A stretch of 64,000 nt of DNA, taken from the NCBI RefSeq assembly GCF_958431955.1, contig NZ_CAUASN010000007.1:19675-83674 (forward strand), given 5' to 3'. Within the stretch, counting starts at the first letter, position 1; each line of letters starts with the position of its first letter. The translations under genes and the position numbers were made by a program. Source of the stretch: an uncultured Adlercreutzia sp. Its GTDB lineage: Bacteria; Actinomycetota; Coriobacteriia; Coriobacteriales; Eggerthellaceae. The notes under the pieces were generated by a model that saw only the letters and a program-made list of their open reading frames with translations, did no database searches and was not told the DNA's origin. Positions 50,878-59,776 of the stretch are shown here, one piece after another.

Positions 50878-51870
50878 ATGACCGACCTGCCCCTCTCCGC
50901 CTGCAGCCGCAGCGTGCCGCTCGGCGCGGCCCTCCGCGCTGCGGGCACTGCTGTGCTCGCGCTGGCCGTCACCGTCGCCGTGGCCGCCTGCCTGTCCGCC
51001 CTCACCGGCTGCTCGTCCGACGAGGCTTCCTCGGCGCAAACCGGCGGCGAGGAGGCGGCCGAGGGTGCGACCACGGCCGAGCCTGGCGTGCTTACGGTGG
51101 CCTCGGCGCTCAACAGCGAGCCCTACGAGCAGGCCACCAGCACGAGCCAGATCGGCTTCACCGTGGAGCTGCTCCGGCTGGTGGGCGAGCGCGCCGGGCT
51201 GGACGTGCAGTTCGCCAAGGCCGTGAACCACAAGGACGCCGACCAGAACATCACTCCCGGCCGCCCCGAGGACGTCGCCGCGAAGGTGGCCGCGGGCGAG
51301 GCCGACCTGGGCGCGTCGTCCATTCCCTCCGATGCCGCGCTCGAGGGCGTGGCGCTGTCCGACCCCTACCTGCATGCCGACTATGCCGTGGTCACGAAGA
51401 TGGACACCGGCCATGACGACTTGACCAGCATCCAGGGCGCGGGCACGCTGGTGGCCGTGCAGGACGATGAGGCCATCGCCTCCTGGGTGGCCGAGAACCT
51501 GCCCGAGGCCGAGGTGGTTGCCTTCGAGGACGGCATCGACGCCCTTATGGAGTTGAACTCCGAGCGCGCCCAGGCCGCCATCGTGGACGAGCCGCGCTTC
51601 CGCCGCTACGTGCAGGTGAAGGAGCCGCACCTGCAGGCGGTGGAGACGGTCGCCTCCGACAAGGACTACGCCTTCGCGGTGGCCGCTGGCAACGAGGCGC
51701 TGCTCACGGCGGTGAACGGGGCCCTGGCCGACCTGCGCGCCGACGGCTCTTACGACGCCCTGTACGATTCCTGGTTCGGCGACGCCGGTGTTGCCAACGA
51801 GGCCGCTGCATCCCGCGAAAAGGGCACGGGCAACGCCCCCGAGGCCGTGCAGGACTCCACCGGCGCCTAG
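50878..51870 (+). CDS. Extracellular solute-binding lipoprotein, family 3 (amino-acid type)
   Basis: This 330-residue protein has a signal peptide ending in lipobox L-T-G-C (Cys about 46). The mature part matches periplasmic-binding-protein family 3: an opening TVASALNSEPYEQ region, DVAAKVAAGEADLGASSIPSD, and GALADLRADGSYDALYDSWFG at the end. Such proteins hand polar amino acids or similar ligands to ABC permeases. No permease or ATPase is adjacent, so it may serve a distant transporter or be a sensor. GAGGAA precedes the ATG at 50878. The frame is open further upstream without a site. Confidence 0.85.
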   Translation: MTDLPLSACSRSVPLGAALRAAGTAVLALAVTVAVAACLSALTGCSSDEASSAQTGGEEAAEGATTAEPGVLTVASALNSEPYEQATSTSQIGFTVELLRLVGERAGLDVQFAKAVNHKDADQNITPGRPEDVAAKVAAGEADLGASSIPSDAALEGVALSDPYLHADYAVVTKMDTGHDDLTSIQGAGTLVAVQDDEAIASWVAENLPEAEVVAFEDGIDALMELNSERAQAAIVDEPRFRRYVQVKEPHLQAVETVASDKDYAFAVAAGNEALLTAVNGALADLRADGSYDALYDSWFGDAGVANEAAASREKGTGNAPEAVQDSTGA

Positions 51871-51975
51871 ATTCCTAGCCGCCGCGCTTGCGTTGCCGGT
51901 CGCTCGTTTATCGAACAGGTGGTGAAGCCTTCGTGGCCTTTGGGGCCAGAAGGCCGCACACAGGATAGAATAGGG

Positions 51976-51999
51976 GAGCCGCTCTCGGGCGGCTCTTTT
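51976..51999 (+). terminator. Intrinsic terminator before pcrA
   Basis: The stem GAGCCGC / GCGGCTC closes a 6-base loop and is followed by TTTT. A TAGAAT hexamer at 51966-51971 directly upstream is probably fortuitous. It ends the solute-binding gene's transcript about 105 bases after its stop. Confidence 0.75.
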
Positions 52000-52084
52000 C
52001 ATGCTCGCCGCCGGGGTTCCCGCCTCGGCATCGCGCGGGCAGCGAACTCCGCGAACGTTCCACCCAACGGCGAAGGATGCAACC

Positions 52085-54505
52085 GTGCCCATCGATATCG
52101 ATACCCTGAACGGCCCCCAGCGCGAGGCGGTCGTCACCACCGAAGGCCCGCTGCTGGTACTGGCCGGCGCCGGCTCCGGCAAGACCCGCGTGCTCACCTA
52201 CCGCATCGCGAACATCCTCGACCGGGACTTGGCCGCTCCCTGGGAGATTTTGGCCATCACCTTCACCAACAAGGCCGCCGCCGAGATGCGCGAGCGTTTG
52301 GGCCAGCTCGTGGGCGGCCGCGCCCGCGGCATGTGGGTGTCCACCTTCCACTCCATGTGCGTGCGCATCCTGCGGGCCGACGCCGAGCGGCTCGGCTTCA
52401 CGAAGAACTTCACCATCTACGATACCGACGATATGAAGCGCCTGTACAAGGACATCATGGCCGAGCTGGACATCGATCCGAAGCGCTTCCCCGTGAACCA
52501 GCTGATGAACCGCATCTCCCAGGCGAAAAACGACCTTCAGGTGCCCGCCGACTTCGAGAGCGCCGCCACCGACCCGGTGGGGCGCCAGGCCGCGCGGGTG
52601 TACACGCGGCTGCAGGAGCGCCTGCGCGCCGCCAACGCCTTCGACTTCGACGACCTTTTGCTGTACGCCTACCTGCTGCTCAAGCAGCACGAGGACGTGC
52701 GCCGCGCCTACCAGGGCCGCTTCCGCTACATCATGGTGGACGAGTACCAGGACACCAACCGCGCCCAGTACGCCATCACCCAGCTTCTGGCGGCGGGCCA
52801 CCGCAACATCATGGTGGTGGGCGACGACGACCAGTCCATCTACTCGTGGCGCGGTGCCGATCTGCGCAACATCCTGGAATTCGAGAGCGATTACCCCGAG
52901 GCGCGGGTGGTGAAGCTGGAGCAGAACTACCGCAGCGTGGGCAACATTCTGGCCGCGGCCAACGCCGTCATCGCCAACAACCGCCAGCGCAAGGAGAAGC
53001 GCCTGTTCACCGCAGCCGGCGACGGCGACAAGATCTCGGTGTACCTGGCCAGCGACGAGCGCGACGAGGGCCGCTGGATCGCCGGTGAGATAGAGAAGCG
53101 CCGTGGCGAGGGCGTCTCCTACAACAACATGGCCGTGTTCTACCGCACCAACGCCCAGTCGCGCATGCTGGAAGACATGCTGCTGCGCGCCGGCGTTCCC
53201 TACCGCATCGTCGGCGGCACGCGCTTCTTCGACCGCGCCGAGATCCGCGACGTGATGGCCTACCTCACGCTGGTGGTGAACCCGGCCGACGACATCGCCG
53301 CCAAGCGCGTCATCAACGTGCCGAAGCGCGGCATCGGCAAGGCCACCATCGAGCGCATCGACCAGTTCGGCCGCGAGCTGAACATGCCCTTCCTCACGGC
53401 CGCCGAGCTGGCCATCGTGGACGAGGACATCCGCCCGGCCACGCGACGCGCGGTGGGCGAGTTCGTGCAGGTGCTGAAGAACGGCGCCAGCTACGAGGGT
53501 GACCTGCGCAAGGTCATCGAGCGCATCATCGACGACGCGGGGCTTATCGAGGCGCTGCAGAACGAGGGCACCGACGAGGCCCGCGGGCGCGTGGAGAACA
53601 TCCAGGAGTTTCTGGGCGTTGTGGACGAGTTCATGGAGACCCACGACGTGGAAGACGCCGACTTCGCCGCCCCCACGGCCGAAGGCGACCCCGCGGCCGA
53701 GCCGGTGCGCGTGCTGCGCGGCGACTCGCTGGCCGACTTCATCGAATGGGTGCGCCTGCGCACCGACCTGGACACGGTGACCGAGGACGGCCAGGCCGTC
53801 ACGCTCATGACCGTGCATTCCTCCAAGGGCCTGGAGTTCGACTGCGTGTGGGTGGCCGGCATGGAGGAGACCCTGTTCCCGCACTCGAACTCAACTATGG
53901 ATGCCGCTGCGGTGGAGGAGGAGCGCCGGCTGGCCTACGTGGCCATCACCCGCGCCCGTCAGAAGCTCTACCTCACCTGCGCCCAGCAGCGCCAGATCTT
54001 CGGCCAGACCCACGCGAACCCCGTCTCGCGCTTCATCGGCGAGATCCCGAGCGAGCTGCGCCAGACGACCGGTTTGGGCTCGGCCGGCTTTTCCGGCACG
54101 GGCTGGGAGAAGCGGGGAAGCCGCCGGGGCATCGCCGGCTCGGGCACCGAGGCGGGGGAGGGCCGCGTGTTCGGCCGCTCGAGCGCGTCGGGCTCCCAGG
54201 GCCGTTCCTTTGCCGAGTACCGCGCGGCCACGGGCAGCGGACGTGCGGCCGCCAGCACGGGCGCGCGGTCGCGCAGTGGCATCGGCGTGGGTGCGGGCCG
54301 CGTCGGCGCGGGCGTGAACCCGAACGCCGGCAAGAAGGCGGCTGCCCGGGCCACCTTCGCCGCAGGAGACACGGTGGACCACAAGACCTTCGGCCGCGGC
54401 ACCGTGGTGAAGATAGACGGCGACACCCTGCACATCAAGTTCGCCAAGACCGGCCAGACCAAGAAGCTGCTGAAAGACTACGCCCCCATCGTGAAGATCG
54501 GCTAG
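52085..54505 (+). CDS. pcrA: UvrD/PcrA family DNA helicase
   Basis: This 806-residue superfamily 1A helicase unwinds DNA 3'-5' in repair and replication. Motif I is AGAGSGKTRVL, then TFTNKAAAEM (Ia), VDEYQDTN (II), GDDDQSIYSWRGA (III), TVHSSKGLEFD (V) and VAITRARQ (VI). The C-terminal region is a low-complexity Gly/Arg/Ala linker (about 680-750) followed by a Tudor-like domain (GDTVDHKTFGRGTVVKIDGD) that binds RNA polymerase in PcrA. The start is a GTG with GAAGGA upstream. The convergent serine dehydratase gene ends 33 bases away. Confidence 0.94.
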   Translation: MPIDIDTLNGPQREAVVTTEGPLLVLAGAGSGKTRVLTYRIANILDRDLAAPWEILAITFTNKAAAEMRERLGQLVGGRARGMWVSTFHSMCVRILRADAERLGFTKNFTIYDTDDMKRLYKDIMAELDIDPKRFPVNQLMNRISQAKNDLQVPADFESAATDPVGRQAARVYTRLQERLRAANAFDFDDLLLYAYLLLKQHEDVRRAYQGRFRYIMVDEYQDTNRAQYAITQLLAAGHRNIMVVGDDDQSIYSWRGADLRNILEFESDYPEARVVKLEQNYRSVGNILAAANAVIANNRQRKEKRLFTAAGDGDKISVYLASDERDEGRWIAGEIEKRRGEGVSYNNMAVFYRTNAQSRMLEDMLLRAGVPYRIVGGTRFFDRAEIRDVMAYLTLVVNPADDIAAKRVINVPKRGIGKATIERIDQFGRELNMPFLTAAELAIVDEDIRPATRRAVGEFVQVLKNGASYEGDLRKVIERIIDDAGLIEALQNEGTDEARGRVENIQEFLGVVDEFMETHDVEDADFAAPTAEGDPAAEPVRVLRGDSLADFIEWVRLRTDLDTVTEDGQAVTLMTVHSSKGLEFDCVWVAGMEETLFPHSNSTMDAAAVEEERRLAYVAITRARQKLYLTCAQQRQIFGQTHANPVSRFIGEIPSELRQTTGLGSAGFSGTGWEKRGSRRGIAGSGTEAGEGRVFGRSSASGSQGRSFAEYRAATGSGRAAASTGARSRSGIGVGAGRVGAGVNPNAGKKAAARATFAAGDTVDHKTFGRGTVVKIDGDTLHIKFAKTGQTKKLLKDYAPIVKIG

Positions 54506-54538
54506 GGCGCGGCGACAGGGCCCTGCTCGCTCGGTGAT

Positions 54539-56149
54539 CTAGCACCCCGCGCAGTAGCGGCAGGCGGAGGGGGCCTTGGCGATGCCGCCGAGGGCGGTCT
54601 CGCGCAGCTCGGGGGGCAGGCCGCGGCCCACCTCGTCCATGACGGCCACGGCCTCGTCGAAGCTGATGAGGTTCTCCACGCCGGCCAACGCGATCTGGGC
54701 GCTCACGAGGGCCACCGAGGCCGCTGTGGCGTTGCGCTTCTGGCAGGGCACCTCCACGAGGCCCCCCACCGGGTCGCATACGAGTCCCAGCAGCGACATC
54801 ATCACGTTCGCGCCGGCTGCCAGGCACCGATCGGGTGCGCCGCCCGCCAGGGCCACGGCCGCCGCTGCCGCCATGGCCGCGGCGCTTCCCACCTCGGCCT
54901 GGCAGCCGCCCTCGGCACCGGATACGCTGGCATTGCGGGCGATGAGGTAGCCGAGGCCGGCTGCGGTGAGAATGCCCTCGCGCAGCTCGTCGTGGGTGAA
55001 GCCGCGCTCGTCGCGCAGGGCCAGAAGCACGCCGGGCAGCACGCCGGCCGAGCCGGCCGTGGGGGTGGCCACGATGACGCCCATGCGCCCGTTCGTCTCC
55101 AGGGTGGCGAGCGCGTACTGGGCCGCACGGGCTGCGAGCGGGTCTACGAGGCGCTGGCGATCGCTCGCACCTTCCAGGCTCGCGCGCAGCTTCGCCGCCT
55201 CGCCGCCGATGAGGCCGCCCACCGAGGGCCGCGGGTTGCCCAGAGGCTCGGTGGCCGCCTGGCCCATCACCTCGAGCACACGGTCCAGATAGGCGTCGAT
55301 GCCCGGTACCACGCCCTGCTTGGCGCACAACGCCTCTTCCCGGGCGCGGAAGGCCTGGGCAATGGTCACGCCCTCGCGCTCGCAGAGGGCCAGAAGCTCC
55401 TCGCCACTGTGGTAGTCCCAGCGCGTGAAGACCGCTTCCGCGTCGTCGGGCACGGGCGCCTCCTCGCCGTCGCCGGCGGCGGAGGCGTGCACGACGCGGG
55501 CATTGATGACGGCGGGATGGTCCAAAAGCTCGTCGCGCACCGTGGCGCTCACGTCGCTGTCGGTCTCCATGACGGTGTAGGCGTCCCCGCGCTTGGCGGT
55601 GCGGTGCAGGTTCGCGTTCGCGATGTTGATGTCGTTGGCGGCCAGCACGCTGGCGATGTGGGCCAGCACCCCGCGCACGTCGTGCTGGTGCACCACGACG
55701 TTGGTGTGCTCGCCGGTGATATCCACGTCGATGCCGTTGATGCGGCGGATGACCGCCGCCCCGCCGCCGATGGACACACCGCGCATCTCCAGCGCGCGTC
55801 CCTCGGCGCTCTCGCAGCGGATGTCCACCGTGTTGGGATGCTCCACGTCGGTGGAGGTGTCCCATACGATGTCCACTTCCACGCCGGCCTCCTTAGCCAG
55901 GGCGAAGGAGTTCGCTACGGCCGGATCGTCGGTCTCAAGGCCCAGGATGCCTGCCACGAGCGCCTTGTCGGTGCCATGCCCGCTGCCCGTGGCCGCGAAG
56001 GAGCCGTACAGGGTGAGGGTGACGTGATCGGGCTGCTCGCCGAACAGCTTGCGCGCCGTGGACGCGATGCGGAGCGCGCCGGCTGTGTGCGAGCTGGACG
56101 GGCCCACCATGATGGGGCCGATAATGTCCCTCAGACCGTAGGTTTTCAT
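54539..56149 (-). CDS. sdaA: L-serine ammonia-lyase, single-chain iron-sulfur type
   Basis: The 536-residue enzyme deaminates serine to pyruvate with a [4Fe-4S] cluster. The beta part comes first (about 1-220, with IMVGPSSSHTAGALRIA and an ACT-type stretch HDVRGVLAHIASVLAAND). The alpha part follows (about 260-536) with cluster cysteines in EGGCQAEVG, GLVCDPVGGLVEVPC and the terminal ACRYCAGC. AAAGGAG stands before the ATG at 56149. The frame is open 36 codons further upstream. The enzyme is oxygen-sensitive, fitting an anaerobe that ferments amino acids. Confidence 0.94.
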   Translation of the reverse strand: MKTYGLRDIIGPIMVGPSSSHTAGALRIASTARKLFGEQPDHVTLTLYGSFAATGSGHGTDKALVAGILGLETDDPAVANSFALAKEAGVEVDIVWDTSTDVEHPNTVDIRCESAEGRALEMRGVSIGGGAAVIRRINGIDVDITGEHTNVVVHQHDVRGVLAHIASVLAANDINIANANLHRTAKRGDAYTVMETDSDVSATVRDELLDHPAVINARVVHASAAGDGEEAPVPDDAEAVFTRWDYHSGEELLALCEREGVTIAQAFRAREEALCAKQGVVPGIDAYLDRVLEVMGQAATEPLGNPRPSVGGLIGGEAAKLRASLEGASDRQRLVDPLAARAAQYALATLETNGRMGVIVATPTAGSAGVLPGVLLALRDERGFTHDELREGILTAAGLGYLIARNASVSGAEGGCQAEVGSAAAMAAAAAVALAGGAPDRCLAAGANVMMSLLGLVCDPVGGLVEVPCQKRNATAASVALVSAQIALAGVENLISFDEAVAVMDEVGRGLPPELRETALGGIAKAPSACRYCAGC

Positions 56150-56351
56150 ACCTTCTCCTTTCGCGGCGACTTGGGGGGCACCAGGTCGCCCGCGTGTGCT
56201 CGGCCGCCCGGATTCTGCGCGGCGCACCCCTGCGGCCGCCCGAGCTTCTGCGTTCATCGAGGAACGCTATCATAGCCCATCGTCTTTCGGGCGCGGGAGG
56301 GGTATACTGCTTCAAAACCGTAAAAAGGTACTGAACAAGAAAGGGGCACCA

Positions 56352-57320
56352 ATGACCGCCAAGATCCTCGTCGTGGGCCATCGCAATCCCGACAACGACT
56401 CCATTTCCGCCGCTGTGGGGTACGCGCACCTGAAGAACGCCCTGGCCGCCCGCGACGGCGAGGCCGAGGCCGTGGAGTACGTGCCCGCCCGCCTGGGGCC
56501 TCTGCCCGTGGAGAGCGCGTGGCTCCTCGAGTGCAACAACATTCCCGACCCGGTGCTCATCGACAACGTGAACCCCGTCGAGCACGAGGGCGAGACCGTG
56601 CCCCAGAAGGTCATCCTGGTGGATCACAACGAGGTGGCCCAGGCGGCTCCCGGCATCGAGAACGCGGAAGTGGTGGAGATCATCGACCACCACCGCATCG
56701 CCGATGTGACCACGGCCAACCCCATCCTCTTCCTGAACCTGCCCATCGGGTCCACCGCCACCATCGTCACCCTGCAGTTCCGCCAGACCGGCATCGAGCT
56801 GCCTGACGGCATCGCCCGCATGCTGTTGTCGGCCATCCTCACCGACACGGTGATCATGAAGTCGCCCACCTGCACCCAGGTCGACATCGACCAGGTGGAG
56901 TTCCTTGCCGACAAGCTGGGGTTGGACGCCGTTGAGTTCGGCATGGAGATCTTCCGCACCCGCGGCGGCGAGGACAAGATGCCCATCAACAAGCTCGTGG
57001 AGGCCGACTCCAAGGAGTTCAAGGTGAACGACGACGTCACGGTGCTCATCGCCCAGCGCGAGACGGTGGATCTGCCCTGTGTCATGGGCCGTGAGGCCGA
57101 GATTCGCGAGCACATGAAGAAGCTCGTGGAGGACAACGGCTACGAGTTCGCCCTGCTGCTGGTAACCGACATCCTGGCCGAGGGAAGCCAGTTCATCGTG
57201 GAGGGCGACGCCTCCCGCGTGAACCGCGTCTTCGGCATCGAGTGCGCCGAGGGCGGCAACTGGATGCCCGGCGTGCTGTCCCGCAAGAAGCAGGTGGCAG
57301 CGCCCATCCTCGCGAGCTAG
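56352..57320 (+). CDS. ppaC: Manganese-dependent inorganic pyrophosphatase, family II
   Basis: This 322-residue DHH-family enzyme hydrolyses pyrophosphate. Metal ligands are in VVGHRNPDNDSI, LVDHNE and IIDHHRIAD, with a C-terminal DHHA2 substrate-binding domain (R-K-K-Q in LSRKKQVAAP). There are no CBS regulatory domains. AAGGGG precedes the ATG at 56352. TATACT at 56303-56308 is a likely -10. The M20 peptidase begins 7 bases after the stop. Confidence 0.95.
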   Translation: MTAKILVVGHRNPDNDSISAAVGYAHLKNALAARDGEAEAVEYVPARLGPLPVESAWLLECNNIPDPVLIDNVNPVEHEGETVPQKVILVDHNEVAQAAPGIENAEVVEIIDHHRIADVTTANPILFLNLPIGSTATIVTLQFRQTGIELPDGIARMLLSAILTDTVIMKSPTCTQVDIDQVEFLADKLGLDAVEFGMEIFRTRGGEDKMPINKLVEADSKEFKVNDDVTVLIAQRETVDLPCVMGREAEIREHMKKLVEDNGYEFALLLVTDILAEGSQFIVEGDASRVNRVFGIECAEGGNWMPGVLSRKKQVAAPILAS

Positions 57321-57327
57321 GAACCCT

Positions 57328-58545
57328 ATGAACCCCGATCGCGTGCTCGAATCGTTTTTGGAGATGGTGGCCATCGAGAGCCCGTCGTGGCACGAGGCGC
57401 CCATGGCGGCCTATTGCGCGGAGAAGCTGGCCGAGCTGGGCTTCTCCGTCTCTTTCGACGCCTCGGCGGCCGAGACGGGATCGGATACGGGCAACCTTAT
57501 CGCGCACTTGCCAGGCACGGTGCCGGGGCGCGTGGCGTTCTCGGCCCATTTGGACACGGTGAAGCCCTGTGCGGGCATCGAGGCCGTGATCGAGCGGCGC
57601 CATATCTGCGACGATGTGACCTGCCGCATGGCCGAGGTGGTGTGCTCGGCGGGGGACACCATCCTGTCGGCCGACGACAAGGCGGGCATCGCGGCCATCT
57701 TCGAGGGCGTGCGCTCGGCCGTGGAGTCTAATGTCCCGCGCCCCGACATCACGGTGCTTTTCACCACCTGTGAGGAGCAGAGCCTGCTCGGCTCCTCGGC
57801 GCTCGCCCCCGATGCCCTGGCGTGGCCGGCCGATCTGCCAGCGGCCTCGCGCGGCACATCGGCCGAGCCGCTGCTCGCCGCCGCGGGCGAAGCGGGCGCG
57901 GTGCCCCTGTTCGTGCTCGACGCCGACGGGACGCCGGGTACCATCATCGTGGGGGCGCCCTACCATTGGACGCTGCGGGCTCGCATTAAGGGTCGCGCCG
58001 CCCATGCCGGCGTGGAGCCCGAGGCCGGGGTGTCGGCCATTCAAATCGCGGCCGCGGCCGTGGCCGCCATGCCGCTCGGGCGCATCGACGAGTGCACTAC
58101 GGCCAACGTGGGCCGCATCGAGGGCGGCGTGGCCGTGAACATCGTGCCGGCCGCCTGCGAGCTGGAAGGGGAGTGCCGCTCGCTTTTCGAGGACCGCGTG
58201 CTCGCCCAGCGCGACGCCATGACCGCGGCGCTCCAGCAGGCCGCCGTGCAGTTGGGCGGCACGGCAGAGGTGGCTTGGGAACTCGACTATCCTGCTGTGG
58301 TCCACGAGCCCGACGACGCCATCGTCGCGCACCTGGAGGCGGCCGCCCGGGCTGCGGGCCTCACCCCGCGCCATGCCATCTCGGGCGGCGGGGCCGATGC
58401 CAACGTGCTCGCCGCCAAGGGCGCCGACGCCATTACCCTCGGCATCGGCATGACTAACTTCCATTCCATCGACGAGTACATCGAGGTGGCCGATCTGCGC
58501 TCCATGGCCCGCTACGTGGAGGCCCTCATCGTCGAGTACGCCTGA
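57328..58545 (+). CDS. M20 family metallopeptidase, peptidase T-like
   Basis: This 405-residue cytoplasmic peptidase has two-zinc site motifs SAHLDTVKP, LSADDKAGIAA, TTCEEQSLLGS and, near the end, GMTNFHSIDEYI. The dimerisation lid domain lies at about 210-320. The closest group is the PepT/PepT2 tripeptidases, though aminoacylase or carboxypeptidase activity is possible. Cotranscription with ppaC is likely from the 7-base gap. Confidence 0.88.
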   Translation: MNPDRVLESFLEMVAIESPSWHEAPMAAYCAEKLAELGFSVSFDASAAETGSDTGNLIAHLPGTVPGRVAFSAHLDTVKPCAGIEAVIERRHICDDVTCRMAEVVCSAGDTILSADDKAGIAAIFEGVRSAVESNVPRPDITVLFTTCEEQSLLGSSALAPDALAWPADLPAASRGTSAEPLLAAAGEAGAVPLFVLDADGTPGTIIVGAPYHWTLRARIKGRAAHAGVEPEAGVSAIQIAAAAVAAMPLGRIDECTTANVGRIEGGVAVNIVPAACELEGECRSLFEDRVLAQRDAMTAALQQAAVQLGGTAEVAWELDYPAVVHEPDDAIVAHLEAAARAAGLTPRHAISGGGADANVLAAKGADAITLGIGMTNFHSIDEYIEVADLRSMARYVEALIVEYA

Positions 58546-58548
58546 GAT

Positions 58549-58655
58549 CCATACATAAGCCCCGATTTTGACTAGAGCTCTGATCAGGCAATATACCCTA
58601 TAATACCTGGTAGATCGCTTGTGGTATCCAAGCCAAAAACGGCGCTTTTGTACGG
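58549..58655. repeat. Imperfect inverted repeat related to the 32166 hairpin arms
   Basis: The sequences 58549-58573 (CCATACATAAGCCCC onward) and 58631-58655 (AGCCAAAAACGGCGC onward) pair at 20 of 25 positions. The loop is 57 bases. The arm type matches the 32166 copy, but what is the outer end there is the inner end here. CTGATCAGG in the loop may be a trace of the core on the minus strand. It is probably a decayed or rearranged family member. Confidence 0.55.
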
Positions 58656-58734
58656 CTTCCCCCTCTTCCCCGGCCAAATGTGAACGAATTGTGCCGCTGG
58701 CCGACGGGTATGGATACGCCCGGGTGCGTGGCGT

Positions 58735-58763
58735 TTGACACACGGCGGGAACCCTCGTAATAT
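58735..58763 (+). promoter_or_regulatory. Promoter of the str-S10 ribosomal protein operon
   Basis: TTGACA (58735-58740) and TAATAT (58758-58763) are 17 bases apart, close to consensus. Further upstream TTGACT (58568-58573) with TATACC (58592-58597) is a second candidate. The expected leader before rpsL is about 66 bases. Confidence 0.85.
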
Positions 58764-58771
58764 GCTCCCTC

Positions 58772-58796
58772 GCGCCTCTTGGAGGCGCTTGTTTTG
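58772..58796 (+). terminator. Attenuator-like hairpin in the rpsL leader
   Basis: A perfect 7-bp stem GCGCCTC / GAGGCGC with a 3-base loop is followed by TTGTTTT, right after the predicted transcription start. It could cause partial early termination or protect the 5' end. The short T-run makes it a weak terminator. Confidence 0.55.
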
Positions 58797-58835
58797 TGCA
58801 GTGCAAGCCCGTGGATAAAGGAAAGGAAAAGAGTC

Positions 58836-59207
58836 TTGCCTACAATCAACCAGCTGGTCCGCAAGGGCCGCAAGAAGTCGGTCGACAAGTCGAAGACCCC
58901 GGCTCTCAAGGGCAACCCGCAGAAGCGCGGCGTGTGCACCCGTGTGTACACCACGACCCCCAAGAAGCCGAACTCCGCTCTTCGCAAGGTCTGCCGTGTG
59001 CGCCTCGTCAACGGTATGGAGGTCACGGCCTACATCCCCGGCGAGGGTCACAACCTCCAGGAGCACTCCATGGTGCTCATCCGCGGCGGTCGTGTTAAGG
59101 ACCTCCCCGGTGTTCGCTACAAGGTCATCCGCGCCGCGCTCGACTGCGCCGCCGTGGACAACCGCAAGCAGGCTCGCAGCCGCTACGGCGCCAAGCGCCC
59201 CAAATAA
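58836..59207 (+). CDS. rpsL: 30S ribosomal protein S12
   Basis: This 123-residue protein sits at the decoding centre. The invariant start [24 protein letters not shown] and [12 protein letters not shown] loops are present. Translation begins at a TTG immediately before PTINQLV, behind AGGAAAGGAAAAG. An upstream in-frame start at 58779 would add non-conserved residues through the leader hairpin and is rejected. It is the first gene of the ribosomal operon. Confidence 0.96.
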   Translation: MPTINQLVRKGRKKSVDKSKTPALKGNPQKRGVCTRVYTTTPKKPNSALRKVCRVRLVNGMEVTAYIPGEGHNLQEHSMVLIRGGRVKDLPGVRYKVIRAALDCAAVDNRKQARSRYGAKRPK

Positions 59208-59290
59208 CGTTCGTTAAGACGCGCGGGTCCTGCGGGACCTAATGGGCACACGCACAGCCCCGAAGCGCGCAGATGCAAAAGGAGATTTAC

Positions 59291-59761
59291 ATGCCGCGTC
59301 GTGCAGCAGCAGTCCGCCGCGAAACGCAGCCGGACGCAAAGTTCAACAACCGTCTCGTCACGCAGCTGATCAACAAGGTCCTGCTTGACGGCAAGAAGTC
59401 CATCGCCGAGAACATCGTCTACGGCGCCTTCGATCTGGTCGCCGAGAAGACCGGCGAGGATCCGCTGGCCGTGTTCAAGAAGGCCATGGACAACGTGCGC
59501 CCCACCCTCGAGTGCAAGCCGAAGCGCGTGGGCGGCGCCACTTACCAGGTGCCGATGGAGGTCAACTCCCGTCGCGCCACCACCCTCGCTATCCGTTGGA
59601 TCGTCGACTTCTCGCGCAAGCGCAAGGAGCACACCATGATCCAGCGTCTCGCCAACGAGATCATCGACGCCTCCGAGAACACCGGCGCCGCCGTGAAGAA
59701 GCGCGAGGACATGTACAAGATGGCCGAAGCGAACCGTGCGTTCTCGCACTACCGCTTCTAA
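59291..59761 (+). CDS. rpsG: 30S ribosomal protein S7
   Basis: S7 nucleates the 30S head and, in well-studied bacteria, autoregulates the str operon. The 156-residue protein begins [11 protein letters not shown] with AAAGGAGA upstream. An ATG six codons earlier lies within that site and is rejected. The conserved [12 protein letters not shown] and [19 protein letters not shown] ending are present. The gap to rpsL is 83 bases. Confidence 0.96.
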   Translation: MPRRAAAVRRETQPDAKFNNRLVTQLINKVLLDGKKSIAENIVYGAFDLVAEKTGEDPLAVFKKAMDNVRPTLECKPKRVGGATYQVPMEVNSRRATTLAIRWIVDFSRKRKEHTMIQRLANEIIDASENTGAAVKKREDMYKMAEANRAFSHYRF

Positions 59762-59776
59762 AGGCTGGTGTGATAT

